NCBI RefSeq assembly: GCF_014138605.1
Contig: NZ_JACJHX010000010.1
Span: forward strand, 91,082 to 155,081
DNA: 64,000 nt
Origin: Peribacillus huizhouensis
Lineage (GTDB): Bacteria; Bacillota; Bacilli; Bacillales; DSM-1321
Direction of reading: 5' to 3'
The position numbers were made by a program, and so were the translations under genes. This document shows, one piece after another, positions 36,415 through 44,216 of this stretch. Numbering within the stretch: the stretch's first letter is position 1; each line of letters starts with the position of its first letter. The notes under the pieces were generated by a model that saw only the letters and a list, made by a program, of their open reading frames with translations, made no database searches and was not told the DNA's origin.

Positions 36415-37065
36415 TTATGCTACTTGAACAGATTTTATTGTTGCTAAAAATGTATTTAGGATCATGAACGCTGATGCTGCACCAGGGTCTGTTGTACCGA
36501 GTGACCTTTCACCGAGGCGGCTTGATCGTCCTCGTTTAGACAGCATGTCTTTCGTAGATTCCATTCCTTTTTCAGCCGCTTGTACAGCACTTTCAAACGC
36601 AGATAAAAAATTATTTGATTTCTCAAAATCGGCTTGTAAGCTTTCAAGTGCGGGCTGGAGTGTATCAATCATCGTTTTATCGCCAACCTCAGCTTTGCCA
36701 CGCTCTTTAATCCCCTCAATGAACGCTACCCAGAAATCTTTCAAATCTTCATCTTTTAATTCAGATTTTCCCTGAAATGCTTTTGCCCCTCTCATAAAAC
36801 CAGTTGCATAAAGTGGTCCGACTGAAGAGCCTACAGCGCTTAAAAAAGTTCGCCCTGTCAAGATACTTATTTTTCCGCAATCGACCTCCTCCTTCAAGTC
36901 CCCATCGAGCTTTTCATTCACAGCTTGCCAGCCAATCGACATCGTCACACCATGATCACCATCACCTAGTTTCCGATCTAGTTCGCATAAATAATCTTTT
37001 TGTTCTTCGATCATTGTTACAACATTCTTCAAAAATGTTTTAAGTTCTTCTGCTGTTACTTTCAT
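36415..37065 (-). CDS. DhaL-like subunit of an erythrulose/dihydroxyacetone kinase
   Basis: The ATP-binding half of a DhaK-type kinase. The 216-residue protein has the Mg-ATP site signature LDRKLGDGDHGVTMSIGWQA (about 28-47), TGRTFLSAVGSSVGPLYATG and GRSSRLGERSLGTTDPGAAS (about 177-196). GGAGG precedes the ATG at 37063-37065. It lies 13 bp after dhaK. No DhaM (PTS donor) is present, so the pair should use ATP directly. Together with the EltD-like dehydrogenase and the RpiB-like protein, the likely substrate is erythrulose rather than dihydroxyacetone; this is an inference from gene context. Confidence 0.85.
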   Translation of the reverse strand: MKVTAEELKTFLKNVVTMIEEQKDYLCELDRKLGDGDHGVTMSIGWQAVNEKLDGDLKEEVDCGKISILTGRTFLSAVGSSVGPLYATGFMRGAKAFQGKSELKDEDLKDFWVAFIEGIKERGKAEVGDKTMIDTLQPALESLQADFEKSNNFLSAFESAVQAAEKGMESTKDMLSKRGRSSRLGERSLGTTDPGAASAFMILNTFLATIKSVQVA

Positions 37066-37078
37066 CGCGGGTTCCTCC

Positions 37079-38083
37079 TTATTTTTGAACATACATTGGG
37101 CAATCTGCTGGATGATCAACAAACGCTGCCAACTCTTCATCTAATCTTGTTATTGTGACAGAAGCGCCACCCATCTCAAGTGATGTGCTGTAACTACCAA
37201 CGTAAGATCGATGGATCTCAATACCTTTTTCACTCAAAATCTGCTCAACACGTCTAAACATTATGTAAAGTTCCATGTTCGTTGTAGAACCTAATCCGTT
37301 CACAAGAACAGCCACTTTTTCTCCCAAATCGATCGGCATATCCGTTAAAATATCATTCACAAGGCGGTCTACCACTTGGTCTGCAGGCTGCAATTCACCT
37401 TTTTCAATTCCTGGTTCACCGTGATGACCAAGACCGATTTCCATTTCATTTTCTGCGAGCTCAAAACTTGGCTTTCCGGTTTGTGGAAGCGAACAAGGAG
37501 TTAATCCTACCCCCATAGTACGTGTGTAATCGTTTGCCTTTTGTGCAACTCGAACAACATCATCCAAATTATATCCTTTATCTGCTGCTGCACCCGCAAC
37601 CTTTGTAACAAAAAACTCACCAGCTATTCCTCTGCGTTTTTCTTTTTCTGCTTTAGGTGCAGAGGCTACGTCATCTGTAACAAGAACCGATCCAACACGG
37701 ATACCGCTTTCAAGATCTGCAAGCTCTGCAGCCATACCGAAGTTCATCACATCTCCAGCGTAGTTTCCATATACATAAATTACGCCTTCGCCTTTATCGA
37801 TTGCTTTCGTTGCCTCTAATATCGGATCTGGAGGAGGAGAAGCAAAGATATTTCCTACAGCCACGCCATCCGCCATGCCATCGCCAACATAACCTATAAA
37901 AGCAGGTTCATGGCCAGAACCGCCACCAATTAGCACACCCACTTTTCCTTCGCGCGTTGCTTTCGCCGTAACGAGTGCACGCTCATTTTCAGCCAATTGA
38001 CGTACATGTTTCGGATATGCTTTCACATAGCCTTCAATCATTTCCTCAACAACTTTTGTTGGATTATTTATGAGCTTTTTCAT
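37079..38083 (-). CDS. DhaK-like substrate subunit of an erythrulose/dihydroxyacetone kinase
   Basis: Binds the ketose substrate covalently through a histidine hemiaminal. The 334 residues begin MKKLINNPTKVVEEMIEGYV and include GKVGVLIGGGSGHEPAFIGY (about 47-66), IYVYGNYAGDVMNFGMA, and the substrate-His segment EIGLGHHGEPGIEKGEL (about 213-229). The start overlaps the stop of the upstream RpiB-like gene (ATGA). In Mycobacterium smegmatis, DhaK-family enzymes act as D- or L-erythrulose kinases in threitol/erythritol use. Substrate assignment here rests on neighbours. Confidence 0.85.
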   Translation of the reverse strand: MKKLINNPTKVVEEMIEGYVKAYPKHVRQLAENERALVTAKATREGKVGVLIGGGSGHEPAFIGYVGDGMADGVAVGNIFASPPPDPILEATKAIDKGEGVIYVYGNYAGDVMNFGMAAELADLESGIRVGSVLVTDDVASAPKAEKEKRRGIAGEFFVTKVAGAAADKGYNLDDVVRVAQKANDYTRTMGVGLTPCSLPQTGKPSFELAENEMEIGLGHHGEPGIEKGELQPADQVVDRLVNDILTDMPIDLGEKVAVLVNGLGSTTNMELYIMFRRVEQILSEKGIEIHRSYVGSYSTSLEMGGASVTITRLDEELAAFVDHPADCPMYVQK

Positions 38084-38544
38084 ACTTCTGCTCCTCTCAA
38101 AAATTCCTGTTCTTTATCCATAATTTGCTGTACTTTTCTTGCTGAATTTCCACCTGAGAAAAAGGACTCTAAATATACCTTTACAACATTTCTTGCTGTT
38201 TCAATACCAATCACTTTTGCCCCTAGCGTTAACACTTGAGCATCATTGCTCTTTTGTGCACGTTCTGCAGAGTACGTATCATGACATAACGCTGCACGAA
38301 TACCTGGCACCTTTCCAGCTGCAATTGCCATACCAATTCCAGTACCACAAACAAGAATAGCCCGATCTACTTTTTGTTCATTAATATCGTTTGAAGCTTG
38401 AAATGCAACACCTGGATAATCAATTTCTGTACATGAACCATCCGAACCGTAATCGACAACCTCGTGTCCTAGCTCCCTAATGTAACTTTTTAAACTATCT
38501 TTCATATCAAACGCGTTATGATCAGAACCTAATCCAATTTTCAT
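38080..38544 (-). CDS. RpiB/LacAB-family sugar-phosphate isomerase
   Basis: An aldose-ketose isomerase of the RpiB/LacA/LacB family, 154 residues. It starts MKIGLGSDHNAFDMKDSL, has the catalytic-Cys segment AILVCGTGIGMAIAAGKVPG (about 65-84) and ALCHDTYSAERAQKSNDAQV. The ATG at 38542-38544 has GAAAGGACG upstream. In erythritol and threitol pathways RpiB homologues (EryI, DerI) convert erythrulose-4-phosphate to erythrose-4-phosphate, and its overlap with dhaK suggests that role. Ribose-5-phosphate isomerase B is the alternative. Confidence 0.85.
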   Translation of the reverse strand: MKIGLGSDHNAFDMKDSLKSYIRELGHEVVDYGSDGSCTEIDYPGVAFQASNDINEQKVDRAILVCGTGIGMAIAAGKVPGIRAALCHDTYSAERAQKSNDAQVLTLGAKVIGIETARNVVKVYLESFFSGGNSARKVQQIMDKEQEFLRGAEV

Positions 38545-38591
38545 TATACATCGTCCTTTCAATATTTTCTTGTTTTATTCTTAAGTTTATT

Positions 38592-38653
38592 TTTTCATTT
38601 TGTTATCGAAAAGTCAATATTTACTTTCTTTTATTTTCGATTATTTTCATTTC
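38592..38653. promoter_or_regulatory. Operator-like motif cluster before the rpiB-dhaK-dhaL genes
   Basis: TTTTCATTTTGT (38592-38603), TTTACTTTC (38620-38628) and ATTTTCATTTCG (38642-38653) recur in the other promoters of this locus. The T-rich TTTTCATTT pattern is like DeoR-family operators, so the divergent DeoR regulator is the likely binder. Confidence 0.5.
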
Positions 38654-38654
38654 G

Positions 38655-38690
38655 ATAAAAAAATGAGAACATCTATAAGATGTTCTCATT
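38655..38690 (-). terminator. Terminator between the polyol transporter and rpiB
   Basis: On the minus strand ATGAGAACATC...GATGTTCTCAT is followed by a run of seven T. It lies 12 bp after the transporter stop, so eltD-transporter and rpiB-dhaK-dhaL are separate or partly attenuated transcripts. Confidence 0.85.
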
Positions 38691-38701
38691 CGTTCATGAT
38701 A

Positions 38702-39964
38702 TTAAACAGCCTGAACATCTGATAAATTATTAACGGTTTCTTCCTTTTTCGGAAGTGTAACAAACTTCATGATTAATGCACTTAATAAATAAAGTCCTGA
38801 ATAAATCCAAAGAATACCTACCGTGCCTACACTACCAATAAACAGACCAACAATTGCAGGACCAACAAACGTACTCAAGCCTGCACCAAGATTTAAAATA
38901 GACATCGCAGCCCCCCGATTTTCAGGAGCAAGTGATGGTATAAGAGCAGAAAGCGGTACGAATGCTGCTACACATGCACCAAAACAGATCGCAACAATAG
39001 TTGTGGCCAAATAATTTGGTCCCATAAACTTTGGAATATAATAAAGAGTCATAATGGTGATCGCACAGCCCACTCCACCGAACCACATTACGGTGTTTCG
39101 CCACCCGAGCTTGTCTCCTACAACACCCCAAATAATGTTAAAAATCACATTACTTGTCCAAAGTGCACCATAAATTTGTAGCCATTCTGTCCGCGTAAAA
39201 CCGATTTCTATCATATACGCTGGAAGAAAAACAACCAACCCGTATGCACCCGCAGTATTAATCGTTCGAACAATTCCTCCAAGGCCAACTTTCGGTCGTT
39301 CAAATGCTATAGTAATTCCTTTTGAAAGATATTTAATCATTTCCGCTTTCGTCTCGAATTTTCTTTTATTACTACCATCATCTTTATTTAATAGAATCGC
39401 AAGTATGGCTCCTAGTGCTACAAACACCAACGCACTCCAAAGCGTTTTCATTTCTCCTAAGAATGGCAAAACGAAACTTGAATAATAAGCACCAAGAACG
39501 TTCAAGCCAGCAGCAAACGAAACCCAAAACCAACCTACAGCCGTTCCAAGTTTTTCAGCTGGTGCGTAATACGTCAGCCAAACAAGAAATGAGTAAGCAA
39601 ATAACGGATAGCCAAGCCCACGAAGTGAATAGGTTGGAATCATAACAGCCAAATTCATCGTTTTAAGACCGACAGTTAAAAAGATAACGGTTCCAATAAC
39701 AAATAAAACGACGCCTATTGTCATAGTTTTACGCGGACCTAAAACTTCAGCAAGTACACCTGAAAACCATGCTGCAATTGCCACGGCGAAACCGTATACA
39801 CTAAATAGCAGCGCTGATTGTTGAACCGTCAGACCATTATCAATTAAATAGGAAGAAAGCCAGCCTTGTTCGAGCCCATCTCCCATCATAAACAGTAAGA
39901 TACCAATAAACCCCATGGCCATTTTAGAATCCATTCCAAGTTTGCCTAAAAGTCCTTTATTCAT
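38702..39964 (-). CDS. MFS polyol transporter (RbtT/DalT/CsbX type)
   Basis: A 12-helix major facilitator permease of 420 residues. It begins LGMDSKMAMGFIGILLFMMG, has GDGLEQGWLSSYLIDNGLTV and the inter-helix motif SGVLAEVLGPRKTMTIG (about 63-79), and a central loop NKDDGSNKRKFETKAEM (about 192-208). The CsbX/RbtT/DalT group carries ribitol, arabinitol and related polyols. Located between the EltD-like dehydrogenase and the terminator, it is most simply the erythritol/threitol uptake system. Substrate is inferred. Confidence 0.85.
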   Translation of the reverse strand: MNKGLLGKLGMDSKMAMGFIGILLFMMGDGLEQGWLSSYLIDNGLTVQQSALLFSVYGFAVAIAAWFSGVLAEVLGPRKTMTIGVVLFVIGTVIFLTVGLKTMNLAVMIPTYSLRGLGYPLFAYSFLVWLTYYAPAEKLGTAVGWFWVSFAAGLNVLGAYYSSFVLPFLGEMKTLWSALVFVALGAILAILLNKDDGSNKRKFETKAEMIKYLSKGITIAFERPKVGLGGIVRTINTAGAYGLVVFLPAYMIEIGFTRTEWLQIYGALWTSNVIFNIIWGVVGDKLGWRNTVMWFGGVGCAITIMTLYYIPKFMGPNYLATTIVAICFGACVAAFVPLSALIPSLAPENRGAAMSILNLGAGLSTFVGPAIVGLFIGSVGTVGILWIYSGLYLLSALIMKFVTLPKKEETVNNLSDVQAV

Positions 39965-40034
39965 CCGATTCCCTCCTTATTGTTTTAAAAAAGGTTCCTG
40001 ACATGCTTCAGGAACCTATATAAATTTATTTTTT

Positions 40035-41156
40035 TTACAGATTGGGGTTAAGTACTACTTTTAATGACTCCGCTCCATTTTTAACAAGCTGGAACCCTTG
40101 TGCAAACTCTTCAAGCGGCAACACGTGCGTGACAACGCCATCAGTTGGAAGGTCTCCATTCGCTATCCCCTTCATAACAGGTTCATAGCAGTATGGACCA
40201 AGGTGAGAACCAAGTACATCAAGCTCTTTCCGATCACTAATAATACTCCAGTCAACTGTAACAGGATCTTTAAATACACTAAATTCAACAAATCGACCCA
40301 GCTTACGAATCATTTTCAATCCTTGTTCCACTGATTTTTGAGCACCTGTTGCTTCAATGTAAATGTCACAGCCATAGCCATCTGTTAGTTCCTTTACAAT
40401 TGCGTCCACATCGTCTTTTGCCGGATTCAATACTATGTCAGCACCGAAATTCTTCGCCATTTCAAGGCGATCTTCGTTTAAATCTAGCACGATTAATTTA
40501 TCCGGCCCTGACTTTTTGATTGCACCGATCATTCCAAGTCCAAGTGTTCCTGCCCCTGCTAGAACAACCACATCGTCCAACTGGACTTGTGCACGTTCTA
40601 CAGCATGATAAGAGCATGCATAAGGCTCGATTAAGATTGCCTTTTCAATCGGAAGATCTTCTGGAACTTTATAGTTAATGGCTTCTTTTGTAAATTTCAT
40701 ATACTCCGCCATCGCACCGTTTACATTATTCTGGAAGCCATATAAATCATGCTTTTCACACATCCAATATTGTCCACGATTACAGAATCGGCAGTCCCAA
40801 CAAGGAACAATTTGTTCTGAAATAATACGATCACCAATTTTAAAATCACCTTTCACACCCTCACCAAGTGCCACGACATGCCCGATAAATTCATGCCCCG
40901 GAATCATCGGTGCTTTGATATACGCAGGCTGTGTTTCATCTCCCCAGAAGCTTGGTGCTCCATCAAACGCTTTTAAATCCCCTGCACAAATACCACATGC
41001 CTCCACTTTAACGAGTATTTCTCCGTCGCTAATTTGAGGAACTGCCACTTCTTCCAGCCGGTAGTCACCGGGCGAGTACGCAACAACCGCTTTCATTGTT
41101 GTCGGAATATTTCTAACGTCGCTTTTTTGTGATACTATTTGATTTGTGCACATCAT
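40035..41156 (-). CDS. Zinc-dependent polyol dehydrogenase, erythritol/L-threitol dehydrogenase (EltD) type
   Basis: A medium-chain dehydrogenase oxidising a secondary hydroxyl of a tetritol to erythrulose with NAD. The 373 residues have the catalytic zinc site ACGICAGDLKAFDG and GHEFIGHVVALGEGV, the structural zinc cysteines in CWDCRFCNRGQYWMC (about 117-131), and a Rossmann motif AGAGTLGLGMIGA. The overall pattern matches proteins annotated as erythritol/L-threitol dehydrogenase after M. smegmatis EltD. It is the first gene of the transporter operon, with a cre-like site and DeoR-type motif upstream. Another secondary polyol substrate remains possible. Confidence 0.82.
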   Translation of the reverse strand: MMCTNQIVSQKSDVRNIPTTMKAVVAYSPGDYRLEEVAVPQISDGEILVKVEACGICAGDLKAFDGAPSFWGDETQPAYIKAPMIPGHEFIGHVVALGEGVKGDFKIGDRIISEQIVPCWDCRFCNRGQYWMCEKHDLYGFQNNVNGAMAEYMKFTKEAINYKVPEDLPIEKAILIEPYACSYHAVERAQVQLDDVVVLAGAGTLGLGMIGAIKKSGPDKLIVLDLNEDRLEMAKNFGADIVLNPAKDDVDAIVKELTDGYGCDIYIEATGAQKSVEQGLKMIRKLGRFVEFSVFKDPVTVDWSIISDRKELDVLGSHLGPYCYEPVMKGIANGDLPTDGVVTHVLPLEEFAQGFQLVKNGAESLKVVLNPNL

Positions 41157-41200
41157 TCATCTCTCCTCTTCTTTAGTTGAAATTTCGCTACCCTCACAAT

Positions 41201-41214
41201 CGTTAACGCTTACA
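41201..41214. promoter_or_regulatory. cre-like site in the eltD/deoR divergent region
   Basis: CGTTAACGCTTACA, or TGTAAGCGTTAACG on the other strand, matches the cre consensus at 13 of 14 positions. It lies about 45 bp upstream of the eltD-like start, fitting carbon catabolite repression. Confidence 0.55.
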
Positions 41215-41396
41215 TTTGGTTTGATAGTTGAAATTTCTCAAGTCCCTTCTATAGAAGGCAGTTTATCTGTTACACAGTTACACAGTTTCAATATTCTTTT
41301 AACTTTATTTACAAGAGTCTATCCTGTTTACGATTTTCATTATATTATATTTATTATTGATTGGTCAACTTATTCTTTTGATTGCTTTCAATAATT

Positions 41397-41411
41397 TTTC
41401 ATTTACTTTCG
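41397..41411. promoter_or_regulatory. Operator-like motif in the eltD/deoR divergent region
   Basis: TTTTCATTTACTTTCG joins the two sub-motifs TTTTCATTT and ACTTTCG that also occur before the rpiB and SDR genes. It is a candidate autoregulatory DeoR site. Confidence 0.45.
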
Positions 41412-41581
41412 GTTTTTAAAATATATTACATTATTAACGTCAAATGATGTACTATTAGATGTAATATAAATAGTAAAGCTTCTATATTACTTTTTATGAG
41501 TCCGCCATGAATTTTTCTTTTAATTTCAATTATTTTTATAATTTAGTTCAAAACGAAAATAAATATATGCAGGTGATAAGG

Positions 41582-42370
41582 ATGACGAAAATGTTTGCAT
41601 CAGAAAGACATAAAATTATTATGGATAAGCTAATGGATCAGCAACGTGTAACTATTAAAGAGCTCTCCGAAGAGATCAAAGTTTCCGAGGCAACGTTACG
41701 AACAGATTTATCAAAAATGGAAGAATCCGGATTATTAAAAAGAACACACGGCGGAGCTATTTTATCCGAATATCAAGATAGTGACACAAGTTTTTCCATG
41801 CGCGAGAGTAAAAATCGGGATGAAAAATCAGCCATTGCTAAAAAGGCAGTTGAGCTTTTATCTAGTGGTCAATGTATTATGCTTGATGCTAGTTCAACAG
41901 CTCTTGAATTAGCTCGTGTGTTAAGAGATACGTCTATTCGTTTAACTGTCGTGACAAGCGGCATAAACACCGCCCTGGAGTTAAACAATCATTCAGATAT
42001 TACTGTTATTTTATTGGGAGGGATTGTAAAACGAGGTTCTTATTCTCTAGAAGGGAACCTGGGTGTTAGTATTTTAAGTAAAATCCATATTGATGCTATG
42101 TTTACTTCTGCAAATGGCTTTTCACTTGAGTCTGGTTTAACCGACTTCAGCGTATACGAAGTTGAATTAAAAAAGGCAATGGTCAACGCTTCTAAAAAAG
42201 TAATTGCTCTTTTGGATCATACAAAAATGAATAAAAACTCAATTGCATCTTTCGCTTCTGTTGATCAGCTCGATTTAATTATTACAGATGACGAACTTCC
42301 TGAAGATTATGCAGCGAAACTAAATGATCAAGGAATTGAAGTTCTGATTGTTTCCGGTGAAACACACTAA
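41582..42370 (+). CDS. DeoR/GlpR-family transcriptional regulator
   Basis: A 262-residue DeoR-type repressor. The winged helix-turn-helix is FASERHKIIMDKLMDQQRVT followed by ELSEEIKVSEATLRTDLSKM and LLKRTHGGAIL (about 5-58); the sugar-phosphate-sensing domain carries MLDASSTALELARVL and VVTSGINTALEL. The ATG at 41582 has AGGTGATAAGG upstream; the longer frame from 41507 lacks a ribosome site. It is divergent from the eltD operon, so it is the probable local regulator, with a phosphorylated tetrose as plausible inducer. Confidence 0.9.
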   Translation: MTKMFASERHKIIMDKLMDQQRVTIKELSEEIKVSEATLRTDLSKMEESGLLKRTHGGAILSEYQDSDTSFSMRESKNRDEKSAIAKKAVELLSSGQCIMLDASSTALELARVLRDTSIRLTVVTSGINTALELNNHSDITVILLGGIVKRGSYSLEGNLGVSILSKIHIDAMFTSANGFSLESGLTDFSVYEVELKKAMVNASKKVIALLDHTKMNKNSIASFASVDQLDLIITDDELPEDYAAKLNDQGIEVLIVSGETH

Positions 42371-42430
42371 AGCAAACAAATTTTATTTCGTAGTTCCACA
42401 ACCTTAAGAAATATCGCAAATAGCACATTA

Positions 42431-42458
42431 AACAGCATATTAAATGTATGCTGTTTTT
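42431..42458 (+). terminator. Terminator after the DeoR gene
   Basis: AACAGCATATTAAATGTATGCTGTT forms a 9-bp stem followed by TTTC. Confidence 0.85.
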
Positions 42459-42589
42459 CATTGTCACTATAATTTTGTAAGAAATTTAGATATTAATATT
42501 ACAAACACAACAACAGCCACTACCACACTATCAAATAGTAAGACTTAGATGATTAACACAATACAAAAATGACTATAAATCATTTTATA

Positions 42590-42632
42590 TCGGAAAAAAG
42601 GAGAGCGCTAAAAATTTTACGTTTAGCACTCT
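42590..42632 (-). terminator. Terminator after the SDR gene
   Basis: On the minus strand AGAGTGCTAAA pairs with TTTAGCGCTCT over about 11 bp and is followed by CCTTTTTTCC. Confidence 0.8.
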
Positions 42633-42689
42633 AAGGGTGTCATAAATACCATTTACTCCACTAAACGGAATGATAGCTTTTAGTGTTTT

Positions 42690-43460
42690 TTACCAGATTG
42701 TGTATCCGCCATCCACTATAAATGTCGAGCCTGTTGCAAAAGTCGAGGCGTCAGAGGCCAAATAAATAGCCAAACCGCCAAGTTCATGAGGTTCCCCCAG
42801 CCTTTTCAATGGAACGAGATCCAGTACATGTGCTAGCTCTCCTCCAGGTGCAAAGATCGGTTTTGTCATCTCTGTTTTCATATAACCTGGCGCAATGGCA
42901 TTGACACGAATATTGTTTCCTGCCCATTCGGATGCCATACATTTTGTCATCATATCAACCGCTGCTTTTGATGCATTGTAAGCACACTGCGCTTCAGTAT
43001 TCGCTATAAAACTAGACATTGATGCAATATTAATAATCGAACCCCCTCCCTGTAATTTCATTTGTTTACCGCTATACTTCGAAACTAAGAAGACACCGTT
43101 TACATTAACATCCATTGTTTTCTTCCAATCTTCTAAACTCTGTTCTTCCACCGTGATTTTTTGACAAATACCCGCATTATTTATGAGAATATTCAACTCA
43201 TTGAATTCACCTACAATTTGTTCAACCATGGCTTTAACCTGCTCTTCACTTGTTACATCTACTTGAAGACCCAAAGTTTTCCCACCAAATGAAGCTAATT
43301 CTTTTGCCGTTTGTTGTGCTGAAGCCAATTCCATATCTGCGATGACAATATTTGCACCAGCCTGAGCCAGTGCTTCTGCCATGGCTTTACCTAGCCCTCT
43401 TGCTCCTCCTGTAACTAGAGCTGTTTTGTCTTTCAAACTAAATAACTTTTGATAATCCAT
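42690..43460 (-). CDS. Short-chain dehydrogenase/reductase, possibly a threitol/polyol dehydrogenase
   Basis: A classical SDR of 256 residues, with the cofactor motif ALVTGGARGLGKAMAEAL (about 14-31), NNAGIC, the Ser-Tyr-Lys set in NIASMSSF and YNASKAAVDMM (about 159-169), and VDGGYTIW at the end. The acidic residue after the second strand (ADMELA) favours NAD. It shares TTTTCATTTTGT-type promoter motifs with the neighbouring polyol genes, and in M. smegmatis the D-threitol dehydrogenase is an SDR. A role as the second tetritol dehydrogenase is therefore proposed; a gluconate-type reductase is an alternative. Confidence 0.78.
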   Translation of the reverse strand: MDYQKLFSLKDKTALVTGGARGLGKAMAEALAQAGANIVIADMELASAQQTAKELASFGGKTLGLQVDVTSEEQVKAMVEQIVGEFNELNILINNAGICQKITVEEQSLEDWKKTMDVNVNGVFLVSKYSGKQMKLQGGGSIINIASMSSFIANTEAQCAYNASKAAVDMMTKCMASEWAGNNIRVNAIAPGYMKTEMTKPIFAPGGELAHVLDLVPLKRLGEPHELGGLAIYLASDASTFATGSTFIVDGGYTIW

Positions 43461-43511
43461 TTATTCCACTCCTTATTATTTGATTTTGATTTAATTATAT
43501 TTTATCAATTG

Positions 43512-43563
43512 TTTTCATTTTGTCAATTTTACTTTCGTATAGTTATTTTTATTTTCATTTAGT
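43512..43563. promoter_or_regulatory. Operator-like motif cluster before the SDR gene
   Basis: TTTTCATTTTGT (43512-43523), ACTTTCGT (43531-43538) and TTTTCATTTAGT (43552-43563) repeat the pattern seen before rpiB and between eltD and deoR. Confidence 0.5.
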
Positions 43564-43696
43564 CTTATGAAAGTGAATGAATAATTGATATAACGTTAAG
43601 GTATGATAGATTCATATAATCACTAATTGAATTTCACCTAAATTAGTTGATTAGATCTTCGTTCACCAATAGAATATATTTCACCCTTTTAAACAT

Positions 43697-43918
43697 AAGG
43701 CTGTTTTCACATACTTTGTTGCTTTTCAATCATTTTTACACTAATAACCCGGTTGATTTCCGTTGTAGAGGCGGTCTCAGAAGCCTCCTCAGTGCTTTGC
43801 ACTTGCGGGGTCTCCCTCAACACGCTTTTCCCGCAGGAGTCTCGCACCTGTAACGAAGATCAACATCTGTTCGAATTGGTTTCTTGCTAAAAACAACAAT
43901 CTTTACGAAAAGAGCCAA
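43697..43918. repeat. MITE-like repeat L, copy 1
   Basis: The ends AAGGCTGTTTTCACATACTT and, inverted, GGCTCTTTTCGTAAAGATTG are terminal inverted repeats of about 28 bp. The interior is GC-rich (GAAGCCTCCTCAGTGC, CGCTTTTCCCGCAGGAGTCT), a pattern common in Bacillus as non-autonomous remnants of insertion sequences. No transposase is present. Confidence 0.7.
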
Positions 43919-44093
43919 ACATAAAGACAAAATCTTAAGTAACTGCAAATCAAATAAAAAAAGAGTAAACCCAATTGGTATGAAGTTAGATATCTTGTAA
44001 TTCTAGAAGATCACATGTTTATCCATTATTTCCCTTCATCAAATCTACCTTCTTAATAGTATTCAAAAAGAAGTCAAAACAAAAGCCCCCCAT

Positions 44094-44124
44094 AAAAAAA
44101 TCGCCTGCCAATAGGCAGGCGATT
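44094..44124 (-). terminator. Terminator after the MarR-MFS operon
   Basis: On the minus strand AATCGCCTGCCTATTGGCAGGCGATT is a perfect 11-bp stem followed by a T-run. Confidence 0.85.
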
Positions 44125-44216
44125 CAAAAGGGGGAATTTCTCTGAAATAATCATCGTACTACTATTATTTCACCAATTCCTTTTTTTATTCATTTTTCTT
44201 AAAAAAAAATTTTATT

